64,000 bases of DNA from an uncultured Opitutaceae bacterium (GTDB lineage Bacteria; Verrucomicrobiota; Verrucomicrobiia; Opitutales; Opitutaceae): positions 103,651 to 167,650 of the forward strand of contig CAIOZY010000047.1 in the NCBI GenBank assembly GCA_903862935.1, written 5' to 3'. The position numbers and the translations under genes are program-made. Below are positions 26,905 to 37,422 of the stretch, one piece after another. A model generated the notes under the pieces. It ran no database searches, was not told the origin of the DNA, and was given only the letters and a program-made list of their open reading frames with translations. Each line of letters opens with the position of its first letter. Position 1 is the stretch's first letter.

Positions 26905-28068
26905 TCAATCCAGCTTCTTTAGCTGGGCCTCGACGACTTCGGGAGTCAGGGGGATGTACTTTCCATCGCGGGCGATCGCCTCCTGGCCCTCGCGGCTGAG
27001 CACATAACGGAGGAATTCCCTGATCTTGGGGTCGAGCGGCTTGCCCGGCGGTCGGTTCAGGTAGAAGAACATGTCGAAGGCCAGCGGATAGCTTCGGTCA
27101 TGGACTGTGTCGAGGGTCAGGGGCACGTAGGGGCCGCCGTCCCGGGCGGCGAGCGCTAGGCGCTTGGTCTGCGGGGTCTGGTTCTGGATTCCGCTCCAGC
27201 CTATCCCATATCGGTCGTTGCTTAAGTCCTGCATCAGGACGTTCGCGGCGATCGCGAGGGAGCCATCGGCGCGGGAGTAGTTCGCATACTCGCGCAGGTG
27301 CTCGTTCCATTTGTCCCCGCCGTGGAAGACCACCCGCTCGAACATATCGCAGTTGTTGTAGCGCAGGTTCAGCCCGTAGACATGGATCGGCTTGTCCGCC
27401 CACTCTCCGGTCAGCCCGAGGTCGCCCCAAGTGCGGATATTGCCATCGGCACCCCGCCCAAACTCCGGGTGCCAGCTTGTTCCCTCCCAGCCTCCGTCCC
27501 GGGCCGTTCCGAATATCCCGTCGAGCTGCCGGATCGTCACCCCTGAGACAGGGTTGTCCTTGTGGACGAAGACGCAGAACGTCGTCATCCACCCCGGGAT
27601 ATCGTAGGAACCACGTGCCATTACGATCTCCAGGGGGTCGTAGTTGTACATCCGCTCGAAACCCTCCAACTCGGAGAACGTGATATGGCGGTTGGCCGCG
27701 ATGTCGGCCGACCCGGATACCAGTCCGGACGTGGCGATAAGGGCGCTCTTAAGCCCTGACAGGTCCAGGTGGGCCCGCGGGTGATACCTGCGGAAACCCT
27801 CCTCCCAGTAGGCGCCGAGGTTGCTGTCGGCGATGTAGTTGTTGCCCCACAGGCGGATAGAGCCTTCAACCTCGGACCTCGGCTGGTAGGCAGGCAAAGC
27901 TCCAAGATCCCATCGCTTGGGGTCGTAGTGGATGGTCTTGCCCCGCGATTCCACCATTTTGTTTCGGGCTTTCTGAACCTCCAAGCCGTCGCGGGACTGG
28001 GCGAAGGAAGTGAGAGAGGCAGCCATCAGCGCCGCGGAAGCGAGCATGCGAGTGATTGAGCGTTTCAT
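26905..28068 (-). CDS. PstS-like phosphate-binding periplasmic protein
   Basis: A 387-residue protein with a signal sequence (MLASAALMAASLTSFAQSRD). The periplasmic-binding fold starts with the SIRLWGNNYIADSNLGAYWEE region. SGLVSGSADIAANRHIT and FCVFVHKDNPVSGVTIRQLDGIFG match the PstS/PBP-like family (K-DNP(L/V)-x-x-(L/I)T...QL..IF). The long insert EGTSWHPEFGRGADGNIRTW and the ending YVLSREGQEAIARDGKYIPL are usual for this subfamily. No pstC/A/B genes are in the neighbourhood, so it may serve a remote transporter or bind phosphate or another oxyanion by itself. Confidence 0.8.
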   Translation of the reverse strand: MKRSITRMLASAALMAASLTSFAQSRDGLEVQKARNKMVESRGKTIHYDPKRWDLGALPAYQPRSEVEGSIRLWGNNYIADSNLGAYWEEGFRRYHPRAHLDLSGLKSALIATSGLVSGSADIAANRHITFSELEGFERMYNYDPLEIVMARGSYDIPGWMTTFCVFVHKDNPVSGVTIRQLDGIFGTARDGGWEGTSWHPEFGRGADGNIRTWGDLGLTGEWADKPIHVYGLNLRYNNCDMFERVVFHGGDKWNEHLREYANYSRADGSLAIAANVLMQDLSNDRYGIGWSGIQNQTPQTKRLALAARDGGPYVPLTLDTVHDRSYPLAFDMFFYLNRPPGKPLDPKIREFLRYVLSREGQEAIARDGKYIPLTPEVVEAQLKKLD

Positions 28069-28175
28069 TTATGGGGGGGTGGGTCTTGGGGCGGACGGTT
28101 TGGGAAGCAAACCAGTTGACCCCATTCTCATTAACCCTACCTAAAATTTTGCTGAACGTAAGCCCGATGGTTCTG

Positions 28176-28787
28176 TCAGGCCTTTACGCCGTCCACCGAT
28201 CTCGCGTGTCTCACGCGCTCGACGATGGAGATAAGCTCAGCAAAATCCTCGTCGCGGGTTTGGCTCTGAATGACAAAGTCGAATTTAGGCGCCTCCCGAA
28301 GCTCGGCTTCAGCTGTGTGCATGCGGCGGGCTATCTCCGCCTCGTCGTCCTGCCCGCGGAACCGCATGCGGGCGAGAAGGCGCTCGTAGTCGACAACGAT
28401 GAAGACGGTAACAAGAGCCCGCCCCAGGATCAGGTCCGAGGCCGCCGCCCGCCGGAAACTCTCAACCCCTTGGACGTCGACACTCATGACCAAGTCCGAG
28501 CCCGATGCCAGCGGCTCGATGACGCTTGCCTTAAGAGTGCCGTACCGCCTCTCGCCGTGCACCCAGGCCCACTCCAGAAACGCTCCCTCCTTGATCCTCG
28601 CGTCGAACTCAGCAGGGCTGAAAAAATGGTAGTGAACCCCGTGGATCTCGCCGTCGCGTGGAGCCCGGGTGGTTGTCGTGACAACGCGGGAGAACCCAAT
28701 GCCCTCCGCCACGAGTCGGTCGCACAGCGTGCTCTTCCCAGAGCCGGCCGGGCCGGCAACGATCAGGAGGATGGGCGTCGCGGCCAT
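28176..28787 (-). CDS. gmk: Guanylate kinase
   Basis: A 203-residue enzyme that phosphorylates GMP to GDP. ATG 28787 was chosen because the family starts a few residues before the P-loop; the frame extends further upstream to 28913 through the neighbour gene. The P-loop is VAGPAGSGKSTLCDRL. The GMP-binding segment TTTTRAPRDGEIHGVHYHFF carries the expected Arg/Tyr residues, followed by FLEWAWVHGERRYGTLK and DVQGVESF. The lid RMRFRGQDDEAEIARRM is normal. It is 8 nt after the 179-residue membrane protein gene, and miaB lies before that, so the three probably form one transcript. Confidence 0.94.
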   Translation of the reverse strand: MAATPILLIVAGPAGSGKSTLCDRLVAEGIGFSRVVTTTTRAPRDGEIHGVHYHFFSPAEFDARIKEGAFLEWAWVHGERRYGTLKASVIEPLASGSDLVMSVDVQGVESFRRAAASDLILGRALVTVFIVVDYERLLARMRFRGQDDEAEIARRMHTAEAELREAPKFDFVIQSQTRDEDFAELISIVERVRHARSVDGVKA

Positions 28788-28795
28788 GGGCGGGC

Positions 28796-29335
28796 TCAGT
28801 AGGTGAAGGCCACGCCGCACAGGACTAGCCCGTAGGCAGCGAAGCATGCACCGAAAACCCTGACCCGCGCAGGCCGGGCGAACAACCACTCGAAGAAGTC
28901 GCGCACCCGCCACGGCTGGGCGCCAAGCAGGATCGCCAGAGCGATTGCGGCATAGACGAACCCAACCATGAACAGGCGCTGCGGATGGGCATACTGCATG
29001 TAGGCGGCGTCAATGAGCGTCGAGGCGGCCACCAGGACAAGGACGCACAGCCCGCGAACAGCAAGGAAGTCCGGGGCGCACCGAAACGAGAGGGCCGCTA
29101 TGGCCGCAAAGGCGACAAAGAGAAGAGAACGATAGTCCCCGAAGTCCGCCGGGGACAGGTGCCAGATCCGGTAGAGAAACCAAGCCGACCCAACCCCAAA
29201 GAAAACCAGGGCCGCCGCCTTGGATCTCGGAAACAGCCTGAATGCAGCAGTCGTCCCGTCGTGGCCCAGAAACAGGGGCAGGCCCAGCGCAAGCAGGATA
29301 AGGCCGGGAACCAGCGTGGCAGCTGTCAGACTCAT
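28796..29335 (-). CDS. Hypothetical five- to six-helix membrane protein
   Basis: A 179-residue protein made almost entirely of hydrophobic segments: LVPGLILLALGLPLFLG, KAAALVFFGVGSAWFLY, LLFVAFAAIAALSF, RGLCVLVLVAASTLIDA, FMVGFVYAAIALAILLGA and VFGACFAAYGLVLCGVAF. I recognise no family motif. It lies between miaB (31 nt upstream) and gmk (8 nt downstream) on the same strand. The tight spacing suggests co-expression, but the neighbours do not suggest a function. Confidence 0.75.
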   Translation of the reverse strand: MSLTAATLVPGLILLALGLPLFLGHDGTTAAFRLFPRSKAAALVFFGVGSAWFLYRIWHLSPADFGDYRSLLFVAFAAIAALSFRCAPDFLAVRGLCVLVLVAASTLIDAAYMQYAHPQRLFMVGFVYAAIALAILLGAQPWRVRDFFEWLFARPARVRVFGACFAAYGLVLCGVAFTY

Positions 29336-29366
29336 GCGCGATTACGCGCAAAAGATGCCTGAGACT

Positions 29367-30716
29367 TCAAGACTCCAATTCTCCGTAGAGGGTACTTACT
29401 GTGGCCCGGGTGACCCGAACGCGCACCAGGCTGCCCACCACACCGGGGTCTGCATCGAACACGGTAACCCGGTTTCCCCGGGTCCGGCCGTTGAACCGCC
29501 GGCCGGTCTTGTCGCGGCCGTCCACCAGAACCTCCTCGCTCCTGCCCACCAGCGAGCGGCTTCGCCGCAGCGATATGTCGTGGAGCAGGGAGAGAAGGGC
29601 CCGGTTGCGTTCCTCCTTGACCGCCGCAGGGACCTGCCCGGGCATCTCGGCCGCCGGCGTTCCGGTCCGGGTCGAGTACTTGAAGACATATGCCATGTCG
29701 AAGTCCACGGCCTTGAACAGCGAAACCGTTTCAGCAAAGTCTTCGTCCGTCTCACCCGGGAAGCCCACGATCACATCGGTCGAGAAAGTCATATCCGGGC
29801 GGACCGCGCGCAGGGAGGCCACAATCTCGAGGTAGCGCTCTCGGGTGTAGGGTCGGTTCATGGCGCGCAACACCCGGTTACTCCCCGACTGCACCGGGAG
29901 GTGCACATAGTCACAGAGCTTAGGTAACTGCCCGTACACCTCAACCAGGTCCTGCCTGAACCCGCGCGGGTGGGGAGAAGTGAATCGGATCCGCGCGATT
30001 CCCGGGATGGCATGGACTCTTTCAAGCAGGGACACGAAGGGCGAGATCCCCCCGGGCCGGGCTTGGTCGCGCCGGCCATAGCTTGTGACGATCTGGCCGA
30101 GGAGCGTAATCTCCCTCACCCCTTTGTCCGCAAGACCCGCGCACTCGGCGACGATGTCGTCCATGGACCGAGAGCGCTCATCCCCTCGCGTCTTCGGAAC
30201 AATGCAGAACGAGCAGTTCATGTCGCACCCCTGCTGGATCGAGACAAAGGCTCCGACCTGACGGTCATCCGACTCAACGTGGTCTCGAATAGCGTTCTGG
30301 GAGCCGGGCTCGTCGGCGAGGTCAATGATCGTTTCCCCGACGGGGACTCCGGCCTCCCGCGCCGCCCGGAGATTGTCCAGATAATCGGGAACACGGTGGA
30401 ACTTCTGGGTGCCGACGATGAGGTCCAGGTCTGGAAGGCGCTCCAAGAGATCCGCCCCCCGGTTCTGCGCCATGCATCCCAGAATCCCCAGGACAAAGTC
30501 GGGCTGGCGGCGCTTGCGCGCCTGCAGGTAGCCGGCCTTGCCGATTGCCTTCTGCTCTGCTGCATCGCGGACGCTGCAGGTGTTCAGCAGCAGAATGTCG
30601 CAATCGTCCTCGGACCCGACGATCCGATAGCCGCGCGCCTGAAGCATCGCCGCGACAGCCTCGCTGTCGCGTTCGTTCATCTGGCAGCCGTAGGTCTTTA
30701 TGAAGACTCGGTTCAT
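29367..30716 (-). CDS. miaB: tRNA-2-methylthio-N6-dimethylallyladenosine synthase
   Basis: A 449-residue radical SAM methylthiotransferase that modifies A37 of tRNAs reading UNN codons. The N-terminal MTTase domain has the three-cysteine set starting FIKTYGCQMNERDSE, then LLNTCSVRDAAEQKA and GCMAQ. The radical SAM core is GCDMNCSFCIVPKTRG (C-x3-C-x2-C). The C-terminal TRAM domain ends RVRVTRATVSTLYGELE. The order and length are those of MiaB rather than RimO or MtaB. It is the first gene of a likely miaB-membrane protein-gmk transcript. Confidence 0.96.
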   Translation of the reverse strand: MNRVFIKTYGCQMNERDSEAVAAMLQARGYRIVGSEDDCDILLLNTCSVRDAAEQKAIGKAGYLQARKRRQPDFVLGILGCMAQNRGADLLERLPDLDLIVGTQKFHRVPDYLDNLRAAREAGVPVGETIIDLADEPGSQNAIRDHVESDDRQVGAFVSIQQGCDMNCSFCIVPKTRGDERSRSMDDIVAECAGLADKGVREITLLGQIVTSYGRRDQARPGGISPFVSLLERVHAIPGIARIRFTSPHPRGFRQDLVEVYGQLPKLCDYVHLPVQSGSNRVLRAMNRPYTRERYLEIVASLRAVRPDMTFSTDVIVGFPGETDEDFAETVSLFKAVDFDMAYVFKYSTRTGTPAAEMPGQVPAAVKEERNRALLSLLHDISLRRSRSLVGRSEEVLVDGRDKTGRRFNGRTRGNRVTVFDADPGVVGSLVRVRVTRATVSTLYGELES

Positions 30717-30836
30717 CGGCGGGACCGGTCAGGCTATGGGTGGATAGGTGCCGGTCAACGCGGATTGGGGTGGTAATGGAGCTTGCGCCGAGCCGGCAAG
30801 GGCACAGGTTGCCGGGCAAGCGGTCAAACGATTCCC

Positions 30837-31820
30837 ATGTCGTCTTGGATGCGTACCTGTCTATTAGGCCTTCTCGCCGTCGGGGCGGTGTCGGCGGCGG
30901 ATGCCCCGGCTGGAAAACCGGAAGGGACTGACGACCTCTACGATGCCGGAAAGCAGCTCTTTGACCAGTATGCTCCTGCGCAGATCAAAGAGCAGTTTGA
31001 ATTCCCATCGCGAAAGCAGTTTGACGAATTTCTCGCCCAGGTGCAGCACGCCTCGGAATCAGGATCCCTTGAAGAGCTTGCCACCTACGAACCCCAGGCC
31101 CGTTCCGTCCTCTCGGCCCTCCGGGCGGTTCCCGGATATGGAGATTACGCGGACTGGCTGGCGTCCCGCCTCGGGGAGATTGAGGAAGCGGCCCTGATCA
31201 CCAAAGAGCGCCCGCCGCTGCCGAAGACCCCGGTGCCCGGCGGAACCATACCGGCGGGCGGCGAGGGCAGGCCTGCGCCCCGCCCGGTCCCCTCCCCCTC
31301 TCCGATTCCCTACTACGAGCGGTGGTACGAGCGGGAGCGGGGACGGCCTGTCCCGGCCGGTGCCGGCCAGCTGATGCCGGGCCTGCGCGCAGCATTCTCG
31401 GCGGAGGGGGTGCCGCCCGAACTCGCCTGGATTGCCGAGGTCGAGTCCTCGCTCAAACCGTCGGCAAGAAGCCCATCGGGGGCGCGCGGGCTTTTCCAGC
31501 TTATGCCGGAGACGGCCCAAAAGCTTGGGTTGAGCACCTTTCTTCCGGACGAGCGCACCGACCCGGAAAAGTCGGCCCGGGCCGCCGCAAGGCAGCTCCG
31601 CGCTCTGGGGAAAAGGTTCGGTTCCTGGCCGCTAGCCCTCGCGGCCTACAACGCAGGCGAGGGCCGGGTAGGCCGGCTTGTTGCCGATAAACGAGCGAGC
31701 AACTTCGCAGCAATAGCAGATTCGCTGCCCGGCGGCACTCGGATGTATGTTCCCGAAGTCTGCGCCCTGGTCGCGGTGCGCACGGGTGTCTCCCCGGAAC
31801 AACTCCCGGCTCCGAGATAA
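30837..31820 (+). CDS. Lytic transglycosylase (SLT domain, MltD/E-like)
   Basis: A protein of about 327 residues. ATG 30837 gives a signal peptide (MRTCLLGLLAVGAVSAADAP); the longer frame from 30783 adds a charged leader that does not look real. Residues 40-190 are a helical and Pro-rich linker (PRPVPSPSPIPYYERWYERE). The catalytic goose-type SLT domain follows: PPELAWIAEVESSLKPSARS with the catalytic Glu, SGARGLFQLMPETAQKLGL, RTDPEKSARAAARQLRALG, and WPLALAAYNAGEGRV. It would cleave peptidoglycan glycan strands in the periplasm. LysM repeats, common in MltD, are absent. Confidence 0.9.
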   Translation: MSSWMRTCLLGLLAVGAVSAADAPAGKPEGTDDLYDAGKQLFDQYAPAQIKEQFEFPSRKQFDEFLAQVQHASESGSLEELATYEPQARSVLSALRAVPGYGDYADWLASRLGEIEEAALITKERPPLPKTPVPGGTIPAGGEGRPAPRPVPSPSPIPYYERWYERERGRPVPAGAGQLMPGLRAAFSAEGVPPELAWIAEVESSLKPSARSPSGARGLFQLMPETAQKLGLSTFLPDERTDPEKSARAAARQLRALGKRFGSWPLALAAYNAGEGRVGRLVADKRASNFAAIADSLPGGTRMYVPEVCALVAVRTGVSPEQLPAPR

Positions 31821-31845
31821 GGCCTTCGCCCCCGGCAAAAGGCCT
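31820..31845. terminator. Inverted repeat between convergent lytic transglycosylase and atpC
   Basis: AGGCCTT (31820-31826) and AAGGCCT (31839-31845) form a 7-bp stem around a C-rich 12-nt loop. It spans the stops of the two convergent genes. No T-run follows on either strand, so termination by this element is uncertain. Confidence 0.3.
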
Positions 31846-32251
31846 AGCGGCGGCGGCGCTTGACGCCGAGCTGGGCGACGGAGAACCGCACAATCCCCTC
31901 AAGGCGCTCGATCTCGGCGGGTTCGAGGGATTCCTTGCCGCGGAGGGCATCCTCGGCCCGGCGCATAGCCTCCTCAACGATGTTCTCGTCGATCTTCTCC
32001 TCCTCGATCGCGCTTTCGGTCAGAACGGAAACCTTATCCTTTGCAATCTGGGCAAACCCGGCTCCGACAACCAGCCCCTCCACTTTTCCACCCTTCATGA
32101 CCCGCAGTTCGCCTGCGTCGACCTGGGTTAGCAGGGGAATATGGCCGGGTAGGATCCCGATCTCACCCTCCAAGGTCGGAATGACGACCGAGTCGATCGT
32201 GTCGGAGTAGACCCGTGCGGCGGGAGTGACGATTTCCAGGACCAGCGGCAT
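31844..32251 (-). CDS. atpC: F1Fo ATP synthase epsilon subunit
   Basis: A 135-residue subunit of the F1 central stalk that couples rotation and can inhibit ATP hydrolysis. The N-terminal beta-sandwich is typical: LVLEIVTPAARVYSDTIDSV, then IPTLEGEIGILPGHIPLLTQ and VGAGFAQIAKDKVSVLTESA. The C-terminal two-helix part is present (AEDALRGKESLEPAEIERLE) and ends in a basic VKRRRR tail. It is the last gene of atpBEFHAGDC, 19 nt after atpD. Confidence 0.94.
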   Translation of the reverse strand: MPLVLEIVTPAARVYSDTIDSVVIPTLEGEIGILPGHIPLLTQVDAGELRVMKGGKVEGLVVGAGFAQIAKDKVSVLTESAIEEEKIDENIVEEAMRRAEDALRGKESLEPAEIERLEGIVRFSVAQLGVKRRRR

Positions 32252-32270
32252 AGCTTTGGGCTTGTCGAGG

Positions 32271-33686
<1,416 letters not shown>

Positions 33687-34565
33687 TTAAGAAGTGGCAA
33701 ACTGGGCTGCTGCGATTTCGAGAATTTCCTGGGTGATCGCGCTCTGGCGGGCCTTGTTGTAGTCGAGCGTCAGGTCGTCGAGCAGGTTCGAGGCGTTGTC
33801 CTTGGCGGTCTTCATCGCCACCATGCGGGCGCTGTGCTCAGAGGCCTTGGCCGAGAGGACGAGTTGGAAAATGTGGCGGTTCACGTAGAACGGCATCAGG
33901 GCGTCGAGCACCGGCCTCAGGCCCGGCTCGAAGAGCATCTCCCGGTCATCAGAGATGGGGGCTTGTGAGGACCCCGTTGAATCCGCCAAGTGAGCGATGA
34001 ATTCCTTCAGGTTGCGCAGCGGCAGCACGGGGCGGACGCGGGGCGTCTGAATCAGGGTATTGGTGAACCGCGGGTAAATGACCTCGATCGTGTCGATAAG
34101 GCCCTCCGTGAAGTTTTTCACCATCAGCTCCACGATCGATCTCACCTCGCCGAAAGGAACGCGGTCGTGGACCTGGAAGCTAGCGACCATGTCGCGCTTG
34201 GTGCGCGCGAGGAACTGGGATCCCTTGCGGCCGATGGCGTAGTACTTTGCCGGCTCCTTGATCTCAGTGACCAGCTTGAAGAGGTTCGCGTTAAGCGGTC
34301 CGCACAGACCCTTGTCTGTTGTGACCAGCAGGATTCCGCGGGTCTTCACCGGCCTCTCCACGAGGAAGGGATGTTGCGACTCGTCGACCCGCGCCGCGAG
34401 GGAGGAGAGCATGCTGGCCATCAGGGTCGCATAGGGCCGGCCCGAAAGGGCAGCCTGCTGCGCCTTCTTCATCTTTGACGCAGCGACGAGCTCCATCGCC
34501 TTTGTAATCTGGCGGGTGTTCTTGACGGACTTGATCCGTCGGCGGATGTCGCGGGTTGATGGCAT
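33687..34565 (-). CDS. atpG: F1Fo ATP synthase gamma subunit
   Basis: A 292-residue central stalk subunit. The N-terminal helix has the invariant pattern RDIRRRIKSVKNTRQITKAMELVAASKM. The C-terminal helix ends RMVAMKTAKDNASNLLDDLTLDYNKARQSAITQEILEI, again nearly invariant. The middle Rossmann-like domain includes ILLVTTDKGLCGPLNANLFK. It stands between atpA (23-nt gap) and atpD (0 gap). Confidence 0.97.
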   Translation of the reverse strand: MPSTRDIRRRIKSVKNTRQITKAMELVAASKMKKAQQAALSGRPYATLMASMLSSLAARVDESQHPFLVERPVKTRGILLVTTDKGLCGPLNANLFKLVTEIKEPAKYYAIGRKGSQFLARTKRDMVASFQVHDRVPFGEVRSIVELMVKNFTEGLIDTIEVIYPRFTNTLIQTPRVRPVLPLRNLKEFIAHLADSTGSSQAPISDDREMLFEPGLRPVLDALMPFYVNRHIFQLVLSAKASEHSARMVAMKTAKDNASNLLDDLTLDYNKARQSAITQEILEIAAAQFATS

Positions 34566-34588
34566 GGGCTCGTGCCGGGACTGTCAGC

Positions 34589-36115
34589 TCAGGCTGCGAA
34601 GGTTGACTTCCACTCGTCGCATGCGGCCTTTAGGCCGGCCTCGAGCTCGGCGTCGAGGGATGCCTTGGTGCGAATCTTGGAGAGCAGGGCGTCGTGACGA
34701 GTAGAGAAGTGCTCGCGCAGGGAAACGGCGGCAGCGGTGACGCGCTTCAGGTCGAGCTCGTCATAGTAGCCCTTCTGCATGGCCCACAGGGTCGCGACCT
34801 GGAGCTCAATCGGGATAGGATTCAGCGCGGGCTGCTTGAACAATTCCACGATGCGGGAACCGCGGTCGAGCTGGGCCTTGGTCTTCGGGTCGAGATCGGA
34901 GCCGAACTGGGCGAAGGCGGCAAGTTCGCGGAACTGGGCGAGCTCACCCTTGAGCTTTCCGGCAACCTGTTTGGTGGCCTTGATTTGAGCCGCAGATCCG
35001 ACGCGCGAGACGGAAAGGCCGACCGACACAGCGGGACGAACGCCCTGGTTGAAGAGATCCGTCTCAAGGAAGATCTGGCCGTCTGTGATCGAGATCACAT
35101 TGGTGGGAATGTAGGCGGAGACGTCTCCGGCCAGGGTTTCGATAATTGGCAGGGCGGTCAGGGATCCCTTTCCATCCAACCGGGCCGCGCGTTCAAGCAA
35201 CCGGCTGTGAAGGTAAAACACGTCGCCTGGGTACGCCTCGCGGCCCGACGGGCGCTTGAGGATGAGCGAAATCTGGCGGTAGGCGACCGCGTGCTTGGAA
35301 AGGTCGTCGTAGACGATCAGGGCATCCATGCCGTTATCCATGAACCACTCGCCGATCGCAGCCCCAGCATAGGGAGCCACATACTGGTTGGCAGGGTTGT
35401 CGGCGGCGGCGGCGACGACGATGATGGTGAATTCGAGGGCACCGGCGGCCTCAAGGGCCGACATTGTGCGGACGATGTTCGAGTTCTTCTGGCCGATGGC
35501 GACGTAGATCGAGTAGACCGGGCGGAACTTCGGGTCCCCGGAGGCCAAACCCACCTTGTTGATGCGGGCCTGGTTGATGATGGTGTCGATTGCGATCGTG
35601 GTCTTGCCGGTGCCACGGTCGCCGATGATCAACTCGCGCTGGCCGCGGCCGATCGGAATCATAGAGTCGATGGCCATGATCCCGGTGAACAGGGCTTGGG
35701 TGACGGGCTTGCGGACGACGATGCCTGGGGCGATCTTCTCGACGGGATAGGCCTCCGTGGAGTTGATCGGGCCCTTGCCGTCAAGCGGCCGCCCAAGGGA
35801 GTCTACGGCGCGGCCTAGCAGCCCCTTGCCCACGGGGACCGAGAGGAGTTTTCCCGTAGTCGTGACTTCGTCTCCCTCCTTTAGTTTGGCGATATCTCCC
35901 AGGATGACGCAACCGACCTCGTCTTCTTCCAGGTTGAGCGCGATCCCGATCGCGTCGCCGGGGAACTGCACCATCTCGTTGTACATCACATCGGAAAGGC
36001 CATCGACCTTGGCGACGCCGTCGGCGATCGTGCGGATGGTGCCGACATTCTTGCGGACGGCTTTGGTGGAGAGTTGGGCGATCTGCTGCTCAATTTGTTC
36101 GAGTACGGAGCTCAT
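34589..36115 (-). CDS. atpA: F1Fo ATP synthase alpha subunit
   Basis: A 508-residue non-catalytic nucleotide-binding subunit of F1. The Walker A motif is [15 protein letters not shown]. Other hallmarks are [12 protein letters not shown], the [14 protein letters not shown] region, [19 protein letters not shown] and [29 protein letters not shown] with the arginine finger. It follows atpH after 9 nt. Confidence 0.98.
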   Translation of the reverse strand: MSSVLEQIEQQIAQLSTKAVRKNVGTIRTIADGVAKVDGLSDVMYNEMVQFPGDAIGIALNLEEDEVGCVILGDIAKLKEGDEVTTTGKLLSVPVGKGLLGRAVDSLGRPLDGKGPINSTEAYPVEKIAPGIVVRKPVTQALFTGIMAIDSMIPIGRGQRELIIGDRGTGKTTIAIDTIINQARINKVGLASGDPKFRPVYSIYVAIGQKNSNIVRTMSALEAAGALEFTIIVVAAAADNPANQYVAPYAGAAIGEWFMDNGMDALIVYDDLSKHAVAYRQISLILKRPSGREAYPGDVFYLHSRLLERAARLDGKGSLTALPIIETLAGDVSAYIPTNVISITDGQIFLETDLFNQGVRPAVSVGLSVSRVGSAAQIKATKQVAGKLKGELAQFRELAAFAQFGSDLDPKTKAQLDRGSRIVELFKQPALNPIPIELQVATLWAMQKGYYDELDLKRVTAAAVSLREHFSTRHDALLSKIRTKASLDAELEAGLKAACDEWKSTFAA

Positions 36116-36124
36116 GAGAAATTT

Positions 36125-36520
36125 CTAGTTTGCTGTTGAAAGGGTTGAGAGGCGGGCGGCGATAGAGGACTCGTAGACGTCGTCCCCCACCCTAACGCGC
36201 AAGCCGGCGATCAGCGCTGGATTTGGCCTTGAAATGGCGGTAACGGGACGGCGGTACCTGCGGGTCATCGCTTCGGCGATGGATTGGAGTAATGCTTCCG
36301 GAGCCGCGCCCGAGTGCTCAACAACAGCCCTACCCCGCGCCAACTCGGCCGCTATCAGGCGATGGTAGGACCGGAGCACTATCAAGGGGTTTGCGGGTCG
36401 GTGGCGCTCGATATAGGCGAGGATGCCAGCCACGCGCTCGGCGGATACGGCACCGCCCTCCACGCTCAGTTTGAAGAACAGGCGGGCGACCTTTTCGGCG
36501 GCCTTGGATTGGGCGGACAT
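36125..36520 (-). CDS. atpH: F1Fo ATP synthase delta subunit, short form
   Basis: The delta-subunit position in the operon is occupied by a 131-residue protein, while typical AtpH has about 170-185 residues. Its C-terminal half keeps the family pattern: EALLQSIAEAMTRRYRRPVTAISRPNPALIAGLRVRVGDDVYESSIAARL corresponds to the conserved (K)-x-(V/L)-x2-x(V/I)DP.LIGG(I/V)...G..V.D.S...L ending. The N-terminal part, normally the six-helix bundle that binds alpha, is shortened. The assignment rests on position, 9 nt before atpA, plus this C-terminal match. Confidence 0.85.
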   Translation of the reverse strand: MSAQSKAAEKVARLFFKLSVEGGAVSAERVAGILAYIERHRPANPLIVLRSYHRLIAAELARGRAVVEHSGAAPEALLQSIAEAMTRRYRRPVTAISRPNPALIAGLRVRVGDDVYESSIAARLSTLSTAN

Positions 36521-36525
36521 CCTTA

Positions 36526-37083
36526 TCAGGTGTTGGAAAGCTCGCGGGCGGCGGCCTCATTGAAGCGGCCGCGCTCGGCTTCGGTGAGCTCCTTGGCGAG
36601 GACCCTCTGGGTGGTCGCGACGACCAGGCGAGATATTTCAGTGCGAGCCTCGCCAAGCATCTTCTGCTTCTCGAGCTCGATCGAGGCGCGGGCCTTGGTT
36701 ACTAGATCGTTCGCGCGTTCGGCGGCCTCCTTCTGCTGTTTGTCCGAGAACTCCTTGGCGGCCTTCTGCGCGTCGGACACGATCTGCTGCCCTTTAAGAT
36801 GGGCCTCCTTAAGCTGCGCCTCGTTGGCCTGCTGCGCTTCGGCAAGCTTGGACTTCATCTCCTCGGCATACTTAAGGCCCGCGTCGATCTGCCTCTTACG
36901 CTCCTCAATCGTTGCCATCACAGGCTTGAATGCGAACTTCCAGAGGAGGAACGCTACGATCGTGAAATTGACGACCTGGGCGAGCAGCAGAGGGCCGCGG
37001 ATCCCGAAGTCGTGCACGATCTGGGTGACGGGATTTGCCGACGGCGCCGCGGCTTCAGCGAGGATAAGGAGCGAGAAGCTCAT
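36526..37083 (-). CDS. atpF: F1Fo ATP synthase b subunit
   Basis: A 185-residue peripheral stalk subunit. A single membrane helix (PLLLAQVVNFTIVAFLLWKFAFKPVM) is followed by a long charged coiled coil (EERKRQIDAGLKYAEEMKSKLAEAQQANEAQL...), the usual b-subunit design. The residues before the helix (SLLILAEAAAPSANPVTQIV) form a short leader, longer than in E. coli. It lies 60 nt after atpE and 5 nt before atpH. Confidence 0.94.
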   Translation of the reverse strand: MSFSLLILAEAAAPSANPVTQIVHDFGIRGPLLLAQVVNFTIVAFLLWKFAFKPVMATIEERKRQIDAGLKYAEEMKSKLAEAQQANEAQLKEAHLKGQQIVSDAQKAAKEFSDKQQKEAAERANDLVTKARASIELEKQKMLGEARTEISRLVVATTQRVLAKELTEAERGRFNEAAARELSNT

Positions 37084-37143
37084 GGGAAAAAGGGGCGGGA
37101 CCGCATCGACGTTTGGCCGTCGGTGCGGTCCCGGTCGAAGAGG

Positions 37144-37350
37144 TTACTTTCCGAGGAACAGCGAATAGAACGCGACGGCTTCGGCGAGGGCCATCCCAAG
37201 GATGCCCTGCACAAGGATCTTGCCCGAGGCGCCGGGGTTGCGGCCCACGGCCTCGACAGCCTTGGTGCCAACTAAACCCACGCCGAGCGCAGCTCCGAGA
37301 CAGCCGAGGGCGCCCTGGATACTGCCCGAGATTTCAGCGATGATATGCAT
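37144..37350 (-). CDS. atpE: F1Fo ATP synthase c subunit (proteolipid)
   Basis: A 68-residue two-helix rotor subunit. The loop is EAVGRNPGASGKI (R-N-P motif) and the ion-binding carboxylate is in helix 2 (GMALAEAVAFYSLFL). The residues after the Glu are Ala-Val-Ala rather than the Ser/Thr-Gly pattern of sodium-type c rings, and no Gln pairs with it in helix 1 (LGCLGAALGVGLVGTKAVE), so a proton-type ring is inferred. The protein is slightly short (usually 70-90), without an extra N-terminal leader. Confidence 0.95.
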   Translation of the reverse strand: MHIIAEISGSIQGALGCLGAALGVGLVGTKAVEAVGRNPGASGKILVQGILGMALAEAVAFYSLFLGK

Positions 37351-37422
37351 TGTATGGTCTTTCTCTTGTTTGTTTAGATCCGCCGTCCGCGCACGTAAGG
37401 CACGGTCCCGGCGGAAAATTCT

